DNA of 64,000 bases from Termitomyces sp. T153. Lineage: Eukaryota; Basidiomycota; Agaricomycetes; Agaricales; Lyophyllaceae. The stretch lies in contig JACKQL020000082.1 in the NCBI GenBank assembly GCA_018296165.2, positions 1 to 64,000 on the forward strand. The letters run 5' to 3'. Of the stretch, positions 11,652-22,159 are shown piece after piece. How positions within the stretch are numbered: position 1 is the stretch's first letter; each line of letters starts with the position of its first letter. The notes beneath the pieces are model-generated. The model was given only the letters and a program-made list of their open reading frames with translations. It searched no databases and had not been told where the DNA came from. The position numbers and the translations under genes are program-made.

Positions 11652-12148
11652 GTGCTCCGGTGGTGGATGGCGCACACTCGGTAGCAATGTCAAGGTGACT
11701 GATCGAGGCCATGCAAGGGGAGCCCGTTCAACTCGAACGCGAGGCATGAAGGGGAAGGAATACATTTTCAGTTGATTATGTTCAGCATGACTCTAAGAAA
11801 CACTTGCCAAACTTGCCTTAGCATGGACGCCATACTAACCTGGTGTACGGCGCACGCTCGGAAATAAATGGCACGGTTGTATCATGGCATCAATGAGAGG
11901 CATCGTTCGATACAGGTGTCATTTGTATGCGCTGATGGCTTTGGGGTTCATTGAAGGAATGCTTACCTCGGAATGTACATTATATCCCGTGCTCTGTAAC
12001 TTTTGAGAATGGAAGCAACTAGTTTGATGGCAATGCTGTGCAACCTTTTGTATATATATGAACACAGTACGCCCCTGGCACACGCAGAAACAATAGGAAG
12101 GGCGTTATAAGCTATGCGAGAGAACTCGATAGATTCGAGCACAGAGCA
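11652..12148 (+). repeat. Three decayed tRNA-like repeats, left cluster
   Basis: Degenerate plus-strand copies of the tRNA-like repeat (see 12,257-12,352) lie at about 11,652-11,746, 11,833-11,922 and 12,071-12,148. The first keeps GGCGCACACTCGG and CCGTTCAACTCG. The second keeps CTGGTGTACGGCGCACGCTCGG and CGTTCGAT. The third keeps the 5' GCCCCT and a 3' half GCGAGAGAACTCG but has lost the D-arm. Upstream of the first two lies a leader related to the leaders of other copies (for example AGAAACACTTGCC near 11,800). Confidence 0.7.
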
Positions 12149-12256
12149 CTTATCGGTGGATTTTCAGTATCTGATAACCTTTGGTGAATGTTGACAGACA
12201 TAATGTTGAGAAACACTCGCATAGATATCATATACGTTGGACGAGAGGGAGTATAC

Positions 12257-12352
12257 GCCCCTCTGGTGTACGGCGCACACTCGGAAATAGTTACTGGCAC
12301 TCAGATCTCAGAGCTCATCCGAGAGAAGCTCGTTCGATTCGAGCATGGGGCA
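12257..12352 (+). repeat. tRNA-like repeat (SINE-like), well preserved copy
   Basis: A 96 bp copy that folds on paper as a tRNA: acceptor GCCCC pairs with GGGGC, D-stem GTGT/GCAC with loop ACGGC, anticodon stem CTCGG/CCGAG, and a perfect T-arm GCTCG-TTCGATT-CGAGC followed by the acceptor strand and A73. GTTCGATTCG fits the pol III B box and TGGTGTACGGC is A-box-like. The anticodon loop is replaced by a ~34 nt variable insert and has no U33-anticodon arrangement, so it is not a working tRNA. A ~70 bp leader (12,185-12,256) with TTGACAGACATAATGTTGAG is shared with other copies. Confidence 0.75.
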
Positions 12353-13010
12353 TTCCACGTGGATAAAAAGTGTGATTGTTCTTTTTGAGCCTAAAGTACT
12401 TATTCCAATTTACCTTGTATCTTGTGTCCTTGAATTGCAACCGTCATTAGCAGAGGCCGTGATTATCGACCCGTGATTATCTTTGATCAACGCATGCGGA
12501 TCATGAGCGGGCCGGTTCAGCGTGGGTATGGTCGGACGAATTTTGCTGGCTGGCAACCAGCCAGCGATGGAGGCCGTCGTTCCCGAAGAAATCACGCTCG
12601 AGCTGACACAGATCTTGTCCAACCTCGTGCTAGGTGACAACGAGATTCGATCCAAGTGAGTCCTTTGCTGTCTTCCCCCTTGTCCGATGCTGATGGGTGG
12701 GGTGTAGTGCAGAAAAGGCAGTGAATGATCGGCTGGCGCAGACGCCAGAGCTGTACTTGCTGGCGCTAGCACAGTTTGCGATTGTGGCAGATACGGACGT
12801 GGTGAGTGATTTGGTTGATATTGATTTATATCTTTGTCTGCGTACTTGACATTGATCTATATCTATGGTCTGCATACTTGGCATTGATTTATATCTTGGT
12901 CTGCGTACTTGACCTTGATTTATATCTTGGAATACGTACTTGATATTGATTTAAATCTTGTATTGACCAGATGCGTTCATTCTCGCTTGTCCTCCTGCGC
13001 CGTCTTCTCT
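12345..13010 (+). repeat. Left arm of inverted duplication around the importin gene
   Basis: This arm matches, in inverted orientation, 17,030-17,425. Shared landmarks include TTGATCAACGCATGC before the start codon, TCCAACCTCGTG and GATTCG in exon 1, GCACAGTTTGCGATTGTGG in exon 2 and CAGATGCGTTCATTCTCGCT at the exon 3 boundary. The left arm carries the expressed 5' end of the gene; the right arm is a damaged copy. Confidence 0.8.
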
Positions 13011-16000
13011 TCCGCCCTGCCCCCACTTCTCAACCCACGCGCCCCCGCTCAGCCCTCTACGACCACCTCTCTGCGCAGACGATTACCACCCTTGAGCGTC
13101 TCTTACTCCATTCTCTTGCCCAAGAGCCGGTCCCCAAGGTCCGCAGGAACGCAGTAGACACCGTCTGCGACATTGCAAACCAGGGGATGTCACGCGGGCG
13201 GCCGTGGCATGCATTGCAGAGCCAGGCATTTGCAATGGCGATCGCACAACCACAACAGGGCGCAGAGACGAACGCAGCGGTGCACGCGCTGATGGTTCTC
13301 GGCCGCACGAGTGCGTACGGCGTCTTTGCCGGCGCCCCGAATCTTGTTATGGATCTGCAGCCGGACGTTGTGCTGGGCGTTCTCCAGCGTGGACTGGAGG
13401 ATGCAGGAAGTATTGAGGTGCGCACGGCCGCGCTGCGTGCGTCCGTCGCGTATCTCGAGTCTGCAGACGCCCAGCAGCTCGCGCGAGCATCGGGTCTTCT
13501 TGCGCCGATGCTGTCCACACTTGCTTCGCTCTCCAGCGCGCTTTCTCTCTCGTCGTCGCAGCCAAAGTCCACGCCAACAAACTACCATCACCTCTCGGTG
13601 TTCCTCTCGATCCTCACGCCCCTCTGCGCGACGCACCCTGCCCTCTTCTTGCCCCACCTCAACGGTCTCATGCACCTCTTGTCCCCACTCATCCTACCCA
13701 TCGTCGATTGCGGTCCTACACCCACTATCCGCAGACCGTTCCCTCCCCGTGCAGGGTCTTCTCCTTTCCCTCCCACAGCAGGGACAACTCCAACAACATT
13801 CACGTTTCCCCCGGGCCCGGCAGCCACCGACATCGACGACACGGAAGAACACGACTTGCGCCAGACCCTGCGTCTCAGCGCCCTCGAATTCATGCTGACA
13901 CTCTCCGAGGCTCGGCCGGGGATGGTCAGGCGCGTGCAAGGTTGGGTTGATGTCGTTGTTAAAGCATGTTTGGAGGGGATGGGGGAGTTGGATGAGGATG
14001 GGGAGGGTGCAGGGTGGGAGAGCGATGATGTGAGTTTTTGTTTTTGTTTGCTACGTCCTGCGTTCTGTGGAATGATGCGTTCGCTTCGTTGCTTGCCTTT
14101 GAGTTCTCCTCACTTTCGATTCTGGAGCTCGGACATCTTGATTGATTCTTGACATCTAACAATGAACTCGCTCGCGCAGCCCTCGTCGAACTCAAGCACG
14201 TCCGAGACGGATTCCCCGCCTGCGCTATACGAACAATCGCTCGATAGACTTGCGATCGCAATGGGCGGCCGTGCGGTTCTACCGCCTGCGTTTCAGGTTC
14301 GTCCTTTGCTCCCTGCCTCTGCACGCACGCTAACCACCGCATCCAACAGTACATCCCATCCATGCTGGCAAGCTATGACTGGCGCGTGAGACATGCTGGG
14401 CTTATGGCCATCGCTGCGATTGGCGAGGGGACGGGTAAGGTGTGTGTTTCTTGCTTAGTTTTGTGTTTTTTTTTCGGTGTAACACTACCATCTCGCAGGT
14501 AATGCTCGAACAGCTAGGAAAAGTCGTCGAGTACGTGTCTTCACTTCCCTTGATCAATCACTATCTAGTCTGATCTGAACAATCAAAAGCCTTGTCACGC
14601 CCATGTTTGGAGATTCGCATCCGAGGGTCAGATATGCGGCTTGTCAGTGTGTGTATGTTTGTGTTTTTTCTTTTTCTTTCGTTCGTTTCGTTCTTTGACT
14701 GTTTTCTACACACACCACCCCCTTGTCCGCACCCTTATCCGTATTTTCACCCGCTGATTCACTGATTCGCTTTTTGTGTATACCAGTGGACAGCTATGTA
14801 CAGACCTCGAGGTATGTATTTTCCTTCTCTTTCTTCTGGAGTGATGAATGTTGATGATTGATGTTGACTTGCCCTACCTACTCTACCTGACACCCTACCT
14901 TATTTAATATACCTGACACACACCTACCCTGCCTGAAACCCGACGTGTGGAAACAGGAAGTTATACAAGAGCGGTATCACCAACAACTGTTCTCAGTGCT
15001 TATACCCGCACTGGAAGATCCCGAGCCTCGGTAAGTCCTTCGTTCTTTTCTCCTTCCTTCTTCCCCACACCCTTCATAAGATCCAAACACAAAACACAGC
15101 TAACCCCTCCCTCCCAACGCACAGCGTCCACGCCCACGCTGCCGCGGCCCTCATAAACTTCTGCGAGGGCGTCGCACGCGACACGCTCGTTCCTTATCTT
15201 GATCTGATCGTTGAGCGGTTGTTGAGGTTGTTGAATCCCGGGGCTGGTGGGGTCGCCGCTAGCGGGACGGCAGGGATAGAAGGGACGAGGAAGACGGAGC
15301 CGAAGAGGTATGTGCAGGAACAGGCGATTACGACGCTTGCGATGGTTGCGGATGCGAGTGAGAGGATGTTTACGAAGGTGCGTTCTTGTGAGGAAATGAA
15401 AGGGGAGGAAAACAATGGAAATGAAAGGGGACGCTGATGTAGTTTTTGTGTGTAGCACTACGCGTCGATTATGCCGCTTTTGTTGGATGTGCTTGGGCGG
15501 GCGGACGGGGTTGAGTATAGGAAGTTGAGGGTCAAGGCCATGGAGTGTGCGGGTCTTGTTGGTTCGTGTCATTTCGTGTCTCTCTTTTGTTTTTTTTTTC
15601 CTTCTCCTTTGGGCGCTGACTTGAGAGTGTTCTTTTGGGTAGCTATCGCTGTGGGGAGGGACATGTTCCGCCCCGATGCAGCTACATTTGTGGAGCTGCT
15701 TATTCGTGTACAAAGTGGGTGTTTCCTCGTGAAATAACGAATTTTTTTTTTATCAAAGAAGAAAGCTGATTGATGATTGGTGACATTCGATCGGCAGAGA
15801 GCCCCGTGGACCCGTCGGACACGCAGCTGGGGCATTATTTGATCGCGACGTGGGCAAAGGTGTGTCAGGCGATGGGACCAGAGTTCGAGCCCTACCTCCC
15901 TGCCGTCGTTCCGTCGCTCTTGCAGACCGCGAGCGCGAAGCCGGATGTTTCTGTTTATGGTGCGTTCCTTTCCTTTCCTTCTTTCCTTCTTGTTTGTTCC

Positions 16001-16828
16001 TCAACTCTTGAACTAACACAGACGATCACGAAGCACAAGAAAAAGTGGAAGAAAGAGAGGGGTGGGAGACGGTCGTTATGGACGGGCGGACGCTGGGAAT
16101 TCGGACATCGGCGATTGAGGAGAAGTGTCAGGCGTTTGAGACACTTGTCATTTACTGCTCGACACTTGGAGCGAGGTTTGCGCCGTATGTGCCGCAGACC
16201 CTTGAAGTTACGCTTCCGGGGTTGTCGTTTTATTATCATGATGGTGTGAGAGAGGCTTGTGCGATGTACGTGTGTTCCCCTTCTCTTTTGATCAACTACG
16301 CCCCTTGGGACGCCCGTTTTCTGAGTGTTGGTGACTCACGACAGACTCGTACCTATGCTTCTCGCATCTGGAAAAGCAAGCAACACGCTCACGAACCAGA
16401 TGGTCTCGGCTACATTCCATCAACTCATCACTGCCATCCGTACAGAGCACGACACGTCATTCCTTGCATCGCTCTATAAATGCCTGAATGACACTCTTCG
16501 CGTCGTAGGCGGGCCGGATGTCCTCCCGAAGGAGTTTATGGATGGTATAATTGAGGTGACGAAGCACCAGCTGCAGCTTATCGCTGATAGGAGGAGGGGG
16601 CGTGCAAATCGCGCTGCTGCTGGGGCTGGCGCGGGCGCGGGGACGGCGATAGAGGGACTGGATAAGGAGGAGATGGCTCTTATGGAGGAGGTGGAGGATT
16701 TTGTGTTGGATGATATGGGGAAGATGCTGAGTGTTGTGGATCCTGCACATCCGTTGTTGGTTGCTGTGGGGAGTGTGAAGGATTTGGGGTTTAGTTCATG
16801 GGGGAGTGATGAGGAAGATGAGGAGTAG
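12567..16828 (+). CDS. Importin beta-type karyopherin (Kap121/IPO5-like)
   Basis: Fifteen exons: 12567-12655, 12708-12801, 12971-14029, 14180-14296, 14350-14439, 14499-14530, 14590-14652, 14787-14811, 14957-15030, 15125-15377, 15456-15561, 15643-15714, 15798-15959, 16022-16265, 16345-16828; 987 aa. HEAT-repeat protein expected to carry cargo through nuclear pores with Ran-GTP. Family signature stretches are LSNLVLGDNEIRS at the N-terminus, HPRVRYAACQCVGQL and VHAHAAAALINFCEG in the middle, and the acidic loop in HEAT repeats typical of Kap121/IPO5.
An extra Pro/Ser/Thr-rich stretch interrupts the repeats near residues 290-340. The protein is about 100 residues shorter than the usual ~1,090 and ends in SDEEDEE just where a run of GAGGAGTAG repeats begins, so the C-terminal HEAT repeats may be lost. 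The 5' end is duplicated in inverted form at 17.0-17.4 kb. Confidence 0.85.
12815..12965 (+). repeat. ~32 bp minisatellite inside importin intron 2
   Basis: Intron 2 (12,802-12,970, 169 bp against about 50 for its neighbours) is filled with four to five copies of a 31-33 bp unit of the form TTGATTTATATCTTGG-TCTGCGTACTTGACA. The inverted copy of this intron at about 17,076-17,156 holds only about one unit, so the array grew after, or was lost since, the duplication. Confidence 0.85.
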
Positions 16829-16855
16829 GAGGAGTAGGAGGAGTAGGAGGAGTAG
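16820..16855 (+). repeat. Four perfect 9 bp repeats (GAGGAGTAG) at the importin stop
   Basis: Units at 16,820, 16,829, 16,838 and 16,847. The first unit encodes Glu-Glu-stop, the end of the importin reading frame; each further unit repeats the same in-frame stop. Confidence 0.95.
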
Positions 16856-17029
16856 GAGTGCGTGGGTATATCTATTTTCTGTCTTTAGTGCTTTTTCTGT
16901 TGATTTCAATGACTCGGAATGACTTGCGATGACTACATAAGTACTTTGGATACATAATAAAAGCGCATTGATTTGATCTCGAGTGAGTGCTTGGTCACCT
17001 TGATTATTATGAGATTATGAAGCTGACAC

Positions 17030-17425
17030 TGGTCATTTACAGCGCAGGAGAATGAGCGAGAATGAACGCATCTGATCAATATCAGATATAACTCAATATC
17101 AAGCACGCAAAAACTAAGACATAAGATCAAAATCAACCAAACCACTCACCACATCTGTATCGCCACAATCGCAAACTGTGCAAGCGCCAACAATTACACA
17201 TTCCAGCCGGTCGTTCACCGTCCTTTGTACACTATGTCACCAACTCACTTGGACCGAATCTCGTCGCCTAACACGAGGTTGGACTGACCGGCCCGGCCCG
17301 CTCACGGCATGCGTTGATCAAGGACGATCACGACGCGTCGAGGCACAAAATAGCGTATGTAGCTTGGGTTAATACTCTATGAGGCTAAAAGGAACTAATT
17401 CACTTTTGATCCACGCGCCTCGCGC
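17030..17425 (-). pseudogene. Inverted, truncated copy of the importin 5' region
   Basis: On the minus strand, from 17,425 downward, this stretch follows the importin upstream region, part of exon 1 (about 17,240-17,285; the first ~16 codons are missing), part of exon 2 (about 17,157-17,240, with an internal deletion), a short intron 2 (about 17,076-17,156) and the first ~25 bp of exon 3, then stops. Splice-site context is partly retained but the coding sequence is deleted and ends early, so it cannot make an importin. It is the right arm of the inverted repeat starting at 12,345. Confidence 0.8.
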
Positions 17426-19075
17426 CCGAATCGGATGAGCTCATCCGATGCGCTGTGGGGTCGTGGCCACCAGTCGAATCACGACCAAATCACCAGGGAT
17501 AACACAACGACGTAACAACTGAGCTTGACGAAACGCTGGTCAAAGCGTGCGCGTGAGTCAAATAGATGCATTCGCGTTTCGCCGACGTCTTCTATAAGTC
17601 CGAAGCTGACACGAACGTCGAACCTTAAGGCCTTACTTCCCATCTGACGTAATTGCTCGTGGAGTCGCCTCGTTCTCCTTCGTCGCCTCCGCTTAATTTT
17701 TTTTGCCGTTCTCCACACGAATCTCGCTCCTTGTCTCATTCTCTGGGCAGGTCTTCTCCCTTTACCACACAGGTTACTGAATACTAAAATCCACCGACAA
17801 ATACCCCGTGCTCCAATTGAACAAGCTCCTCTCGCATAGCTAATACCACCCTGCTTATTCTTTTTGAGCGTGCGCCATACCACAGGGGCGTCTATTGTTA
17901 TGGAACTGTTTACTGAATATTGTGTCTGTAAAGATATACAAAGGTTACAAAGAATGGCCGTCAAGCTAGTGTCCTCTGCCCGAATCGAATGAGCTCCTAG
18001 CGTATACGCCTATCTAGCCGACCGGCAATTCTTTCTGATCGTGCACCGTACACCACAGGAACGTGTAATCCTTCCTTCTCAAAGGTTGCATAGCACGAAA
18101 TTTAGTTTACATACTGAAGTGAGAGTGATGAATTCTATTGTTGATGCTGTGATACGAAGACGTTCTGGTCACGCCCTCAAGCTTCCAACAAAAGAGAAAA
18201 ATAACATCGCTACCGAGCGAATGGAATTTTTAAACCCCAGACGTCAATTCGAACCTAGGTCCCTCTCGTTATAAGTATTGAGAAATAACAATGTGCTCAT
18301 CGATTCTGAGTGTGTATCGTACACCATTGGGGCTCGTATTCCGCCTCTCGAAAGTTATATACATAGCAGAAAATACGAAATGTGTACCATGCCGAGGTGA
18401 GTGGTCCTTAATCACGCGTTCCAACAATGTAGCAAAAAGATGAAGAGCTGGCCATGCCTCGCGCTCGAATCGAAAGCCGCTCTCCCATGAGCTTATTCCA
18501 CTAGCAATCGTTTCCGATCATGCGCCGTACACCACTGGAACCTATCTTGTTGATGCTGAGCACAAAATACAGCGTAGCCTAGGTGAATATACCTTTCATC
18601 GAGAGTCTGATGGAGAAATAGGAACTATTCTGTAAAGATACCGACATTCACCGAGCTCGAATCGAACGTGCCCCTCTCGCATGGTATGTATTGAGTTTTT
18701 GCGTGTCATATGTTTCCGAGCGTGCGCCATAGACCCCAGGGGCATCCCCTTTTCAAATATCAGTATGCTGAGGTAAGTGTTCCTTAGAGTCATGACAAGG
18801 ATAATCAAATAAGAGTGTATTCATTATTCTGAATGCCCCCGCTAGAGTTGAACGAGCTCCTCGCGCATGACTTCGCCACTCGCCTCAACATTGTTTTAGA
18901 AAATGCACTACGCATCACCGGGGCGTCTGATATACTTATGCGAACATATCGAAACCTGTGTTTTTTGAGCATTGTGTCTGTGAACATTTGCAGAAATTTA
19001 CTAGATATCGGGAATCCATCAACGAATGCCCCGCTCGCGAATTGAACGAGCCCTTCCGCATGAAGCCACATTCAC
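17426..19075 (-). repeat. Array of tRNA-like repeats, minus-oriented, spacing ~170-250 bp
   Basis: Copies at about 17,802-17,889, 17,977-18,062, 18,241-18,333, 18,455-18,541, 18,651-18,743, 18,834-18,924 and a 3' half at 19,027-19,070, all on the minus strand; a further fragment lies at about 17,412-17,465. Most keep CGTTCGATTCGAGC (or one-base variants) and GGTGTACGGCGCA. Each is preceded in its own orientation by a leader of about 80-150 bp; one leader type carries TTTACAGACACAATATTCAG, another AAGGAACACTTACCTCAGCAT, a third TTCACCTAGGCTACGCTGTA. Repeat plus leader makes a unit of about 170-250 bp. The short ORFs in this interval are not supported as genes. Confidence 0.75.
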
Positions 19076-19315
19076 AAGATGGAGACATGGATATGGCAGG
19101 CGACATGCATTCCATTTAGTAAGTAAGCGTGTCTTGATTGCCGGTGTAAGAATATTCACATAATGGACACATGTCTGCACCTCGCGCAAGATATCTCATT
19201 GTCATATTTGACTCTTATATGGATCCACTGGATCGTTACGCTTGAATTGAACAAACACAGAGAAATTTATACAACACAAGAATGTCAACAGCAGTAATAT
19301 AACAGCGCAGAACGT

Positions 19316-20227
19316 CTAAGAAACAATGGTAGACTTGGTTACATCTTTGTCATTTGATGGGTGATGAATGTGAAGTTGCCCTGCTTTCCAAGTCAGGACA
19401 TCCTTCCAGCCTCTGTTCGTGGTCCCGATACGTTGGGATAGGGTCAAGAGTGTCTTGGATGGAGTACCGTCAATAGTGTCGAAGCATAATAAGAAAAAGT
19501 GTTCATGTGGGTGGATATACAATCTCAATCCGCTCTTTGAGACCTTTCTGAAATATACCGAAGGGAGTAGGCGGGTCCTCTCATTAAAACACTCGTTGTC
19601 GCCCGAATCCCATTGAATAACAAATTCTGTGAATAAGTGAATACTAACCATGTAAACAATATACCAATCTGACACAAATAATGAATAACTTACAAATTCT
19701 GATGAAGATACTTGACAATCCATTTACGATCATCTTTTGAAAGCGATCCCCAGGAACTCTCCCAGTTGCTCACAAAGTATTCCAGACCTACCAATGCCAA
19801 GGTGATCTTGTCAAAATGTCTAGTGAAACATCAATTCAAGGGCAATCAGATACATGATGGATACATGACTTCACTTTTTCCAAGGGTAATACTTATATTC
19901 TGCCCTTTCGTTCACAAACTCATCACGAAGACGTTTCATGAAATCGCAAGGATCCAAATTGTCGTAAGCATCATTTCCAAACACCTTTGTCATCATCGCA
20001 CTCCACAATTGAGATTCGCGCTGCAATGGTTCGCTCGTGTCAAAGTCAGGAAAACGTTGGATAAAGACTCTCTCTAGCAGCTTTCTGTTTTCGATGGCCT
20101 GTATGATACCGCTGGGAGATTTTAACATCTTTGACTCTTTATAGACCAATTCCGCCAGCCATTTGATTGAGAAAGCGACTACGTCGACAAGGTCGGAAAG
20201 ATAGTATAAGGAACAAGGCGATTGCAT
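19316..20227 (-). CDS. Paralog A of an unrecognised gene family
   Basis: Three exons: 20227-19875 (353 nt), 19819-19694 (126 nt), 19643-19316 (328 nt); 268 aa. The ATG at 20,227 is shared with paralogs B and C (all begin MQSPCS). The N-terminal ~118 residues are helical (DLVDVV, KWL, then VNERAEY near the exon end), exon 2 encodes a conserved helical block (HFDKITLALVGLEYF ... WIVKYLHQN), and the C-terminal ~100 residues look beta-rich (QWDSGDN, DTIDGTP, WKAGQLHI). There is no signal peptide, membrane segment or catalytic motif I recognise. Both introns are phase 2 and sit at the same places in all three copies. A TATA box and a palindrome lie upstream (20,290-20,331). Function unknown. Confidence 0.75.
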
Positions 20228-20289
20228 AACGTGGAGCGGAAGCGTGAGTTGCGAATTTAGATACTACAGGTAATGTCACAAATGGAATG

Positions 20290-20331
20290 AGAACTTTTAT
20301 ATTTTGGAACCACAAGGCTGTGTGGCTTTGT
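20290..20331 (-). promoter_or_regulatory. Core promoter of paralog A: palindrome plus TATA box
   Basis: On the minus strand an imperfect inverted repeat (20,312-20,331, ACAAAGCC-ACAC-AGCCTTGT) precedes a TATA-like AAATATAAAAG near 20,293-20,303, about 70 bp upstream of the ATG. The same arrangement stands before paralogs B and C. Confidence 0.6.
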
Positions 20332-20604
20332 AACGTTGTCGCCAGGTTCTTGGGCATGTTGCTCGCCTCATTGTTTCCTCCCGATGTTAACTTGTGATTT
20401 CCTTTTTGGTCCGAGTCTACACATGGGTGTCACAAAAGAGAGACAATGGTAATCACAATAAAAAGATGTGGAAACATAATTGTATTACATGAACAAAAGG
20501 AAGGGCCCGGTTATTATCCGCGGTTGTCAATTACCCTGGTAGCACAAAATACAACGTAACTCGGGTTCTATCGAGTCTGCCAGGCGAGAAGACTATTTAC
20601 TTTT

Positions 20605-20722
20605 CATGGATGTCCCGCGCCGGAAGCTCTTTTGATAATATTCCACTGGAGATCATTTTCCAGCGTGCGCCGTACTTGTATTATATATCGCTTCCGAGCA
20701 TAGACCATCCACCACCGGGGCT
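20605..20722 (-). repeat. Two broken tRNA-like repeats
   Basis: A decayed copy at about 20,610-20,680 (keeps CAGCGTGCGCCGTAC in plus-strand reading) and a 5' half at about 20,690-20,721. They lie between paralogs A and B, in the same orientation as both genes. Confidence 0.6.
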
Positions 20723-20833
20723 TATATTCCCTTCGGGTCTTCAAAGTTGTGTGTCATAGCGTACATGATGAGGCGAGCTATCCTTTATCATGGGCTTAAT
20801 AAACTAAGAAAAAGATGATCAATCTTACGATCA

Positions 20834-20922
20834 TGCCCCGCGCTCGAATCGAACGAACTCCTCTCGCATGAGTGACAAATCTGACTTATGGTTCCCGAGC
20901 GTGCGCCTTACACTACAGGGGC
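20834..20922 (-). repeat. tRNA-like repeat, best preserved minus copy
   Basis: An 89 bp copy reading, on the minus strand, GCCCCTGTAGTGTAAGGCGC, ACGCTCGG, a 27 nt variable insert, then GCGAGAGGAG and TTCGTTCGATTCGAGC with the acceptor CGCGGGGCA. The T-arm pairs fully (one G-T). A leader related to that at 18,550 (AAAATACAGCGTGACCTGGG in plus reading) lies beyond it at about 20,950-21,020. Confidence 0.75.
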
Positions 20923-21166
20923 GTGTCTTCTCGATATTATTTCAATCTGTTCAAAGCATAAAATACAGCGTGACCTGGGTGAATATTCCTCTTTTGAGTC
21001 TGATGGGCTAGTGAAAACTATCCGCCTGTCTACAAGACGGTTCAATCTACCATTGATAGAACCTCTATAAGATCTGAGAATGCTAGCATGCGTACTGTTA
21101 ACAGTAATATTCCACCATAGGACATATCAGAACCCATGGTAGACTTGGTTCATGTTCCCAATTGAT

Positions 21167-22043
21167 CTAGGGGTCAGTAATCTCGAGCTTCCCTGCTTCC
21201 CATTTCAGGACTCTCTTCATGGTCACTGTGCTCGATGGAAGATACTTCAACTCTAAAGTAGTCCGTAATGGAGTACCGTCTAGGGTTGAGAAGTGTAAGA
21301 AGAATCTCTGGTCACGTATTGGAAGATCCAATTCCAATCCATTCCACAGCTTAATGAACGTAACGCAAGGGAGTAGCTGTATCTCAGTCCTCTGGTTCAA
21401 ATCCTGGGTATTATCCGGATTCCACTGGACATCAAACTGCGTGAATATCTCGAAGCTACGGTCAATGAGGCCATTGAACAATATGACAATCTGACACGAA
21501 GGATTGCTTACAAATTCTGATTAAGATGCTTCACAATCCATTTACGCTCATCTTTCGAAAGAGATCGCCAGAAGTGCTGCCAGTTTCTCACAAAATATAC
21601 CAGGCCAACCAATGCAAAGGTGATCTTATCAAAATGTCTATTACATCGTCGCTTTATGGCAATCAGATATATGGTGAATCCATGACTCACTTTTTCCAGG
21701 GGTGGTGGCTATATTCTGTTCTTTCGTTCACGAGCTCCTTAAGAAGGCGTGCTGGGAAGACGCAGGGATCCAGACTGTAGTACGTATTATCTCCGAATAC
21801 CCTCGATCTTATTACGCTCTGTAACTGATATTGCCGCTGAAATAGATCTTTCGTGCCAAAATCAGGGAGTTGTTGGCCAAAGGCATTCTCTACCGTGTTT
21901 GTATTTTCGATGGCCTGTTTTATACCGTTCGGAGCCGTTAACATCTTCGACTCTTCATAGACTGATTTGACTAGCCATTTGGCTGACAAAGCGACTACGT
22001 CGACAAGGTCAGTGAGATAGGATACGGAACAAGGCGATTGCAT
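21167..22043 (-). CDS. Paralog B of the unrecognised gene family
   Basis: Three exons: 22043-21691 (353 nt), 21637-21512 (126 nt), 21455-21167 (289 nt); 255 aa. Exons 1 and 2 have exactly the lengths of paralog A. The acceptor used by paralog C (AATAG) has decayed to AATGG here; a new acceptor 19 bp downstream (CCGTAG at 21,456) keeps the phase and removes a few residues. Conserved blocks: MQSPCS, VVALSAKWLV, the exon 2 block ending WIVKHLNQN, FTQFDVQW, STLDGTP and WEAGKLEI. No recognised domain. The downstream flank also matches that of A (ATGGTAGACTTGGTT), so the duplication included the 3' flank. Function unknown. Confidence 0.75.
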
Positions 22044-22118
22044 AGTGCGGCGCGGGAACGTAAGTTGTAGACTGAGAAGATACTTAGGTGAGCAAGTGAG
22101 GTATAACAGATGAAATGG

Positions 22119-22157
22119 GATTTTATAGCTTGGAGCCACAAGGCCGTGTGGCCTTGT
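22119..22157 (-). promoter_or_regulatory. Core promoter of paralog B: perfect palindrome plus TATA box
   Basis: A perfect inverted repeat ACAAGGCC-GTGT-GGCCTTGT (22,138-22,157) stands just upstream of a TATA box (minus-strand GCTATAAAA, about 22,121-22,129), about 80 bp before the ATG. Homology to the promoter of A extends further upstream to a shared CCGAGTCTACA near 22,230. Confidence 0.65.
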
Positions 22158-22159
22158 AG

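Noticed and set aside
13057..13893. Minus-strand ORFs opposite importin exon 3
   Set aside because: The plus strand carries a conserved importin reading frame; the antisense frames are GC-rich shadows.
20834..20922. Functional tRNA gene
   Set aside because: T-arm and B box are excellent, but the D-loop is too short, the acceptor pairs over only five positions, and the anticodon loop holds a 27 nt insert with no recognisable anticodon or conserved intron structure; many decayed sister copies exist.
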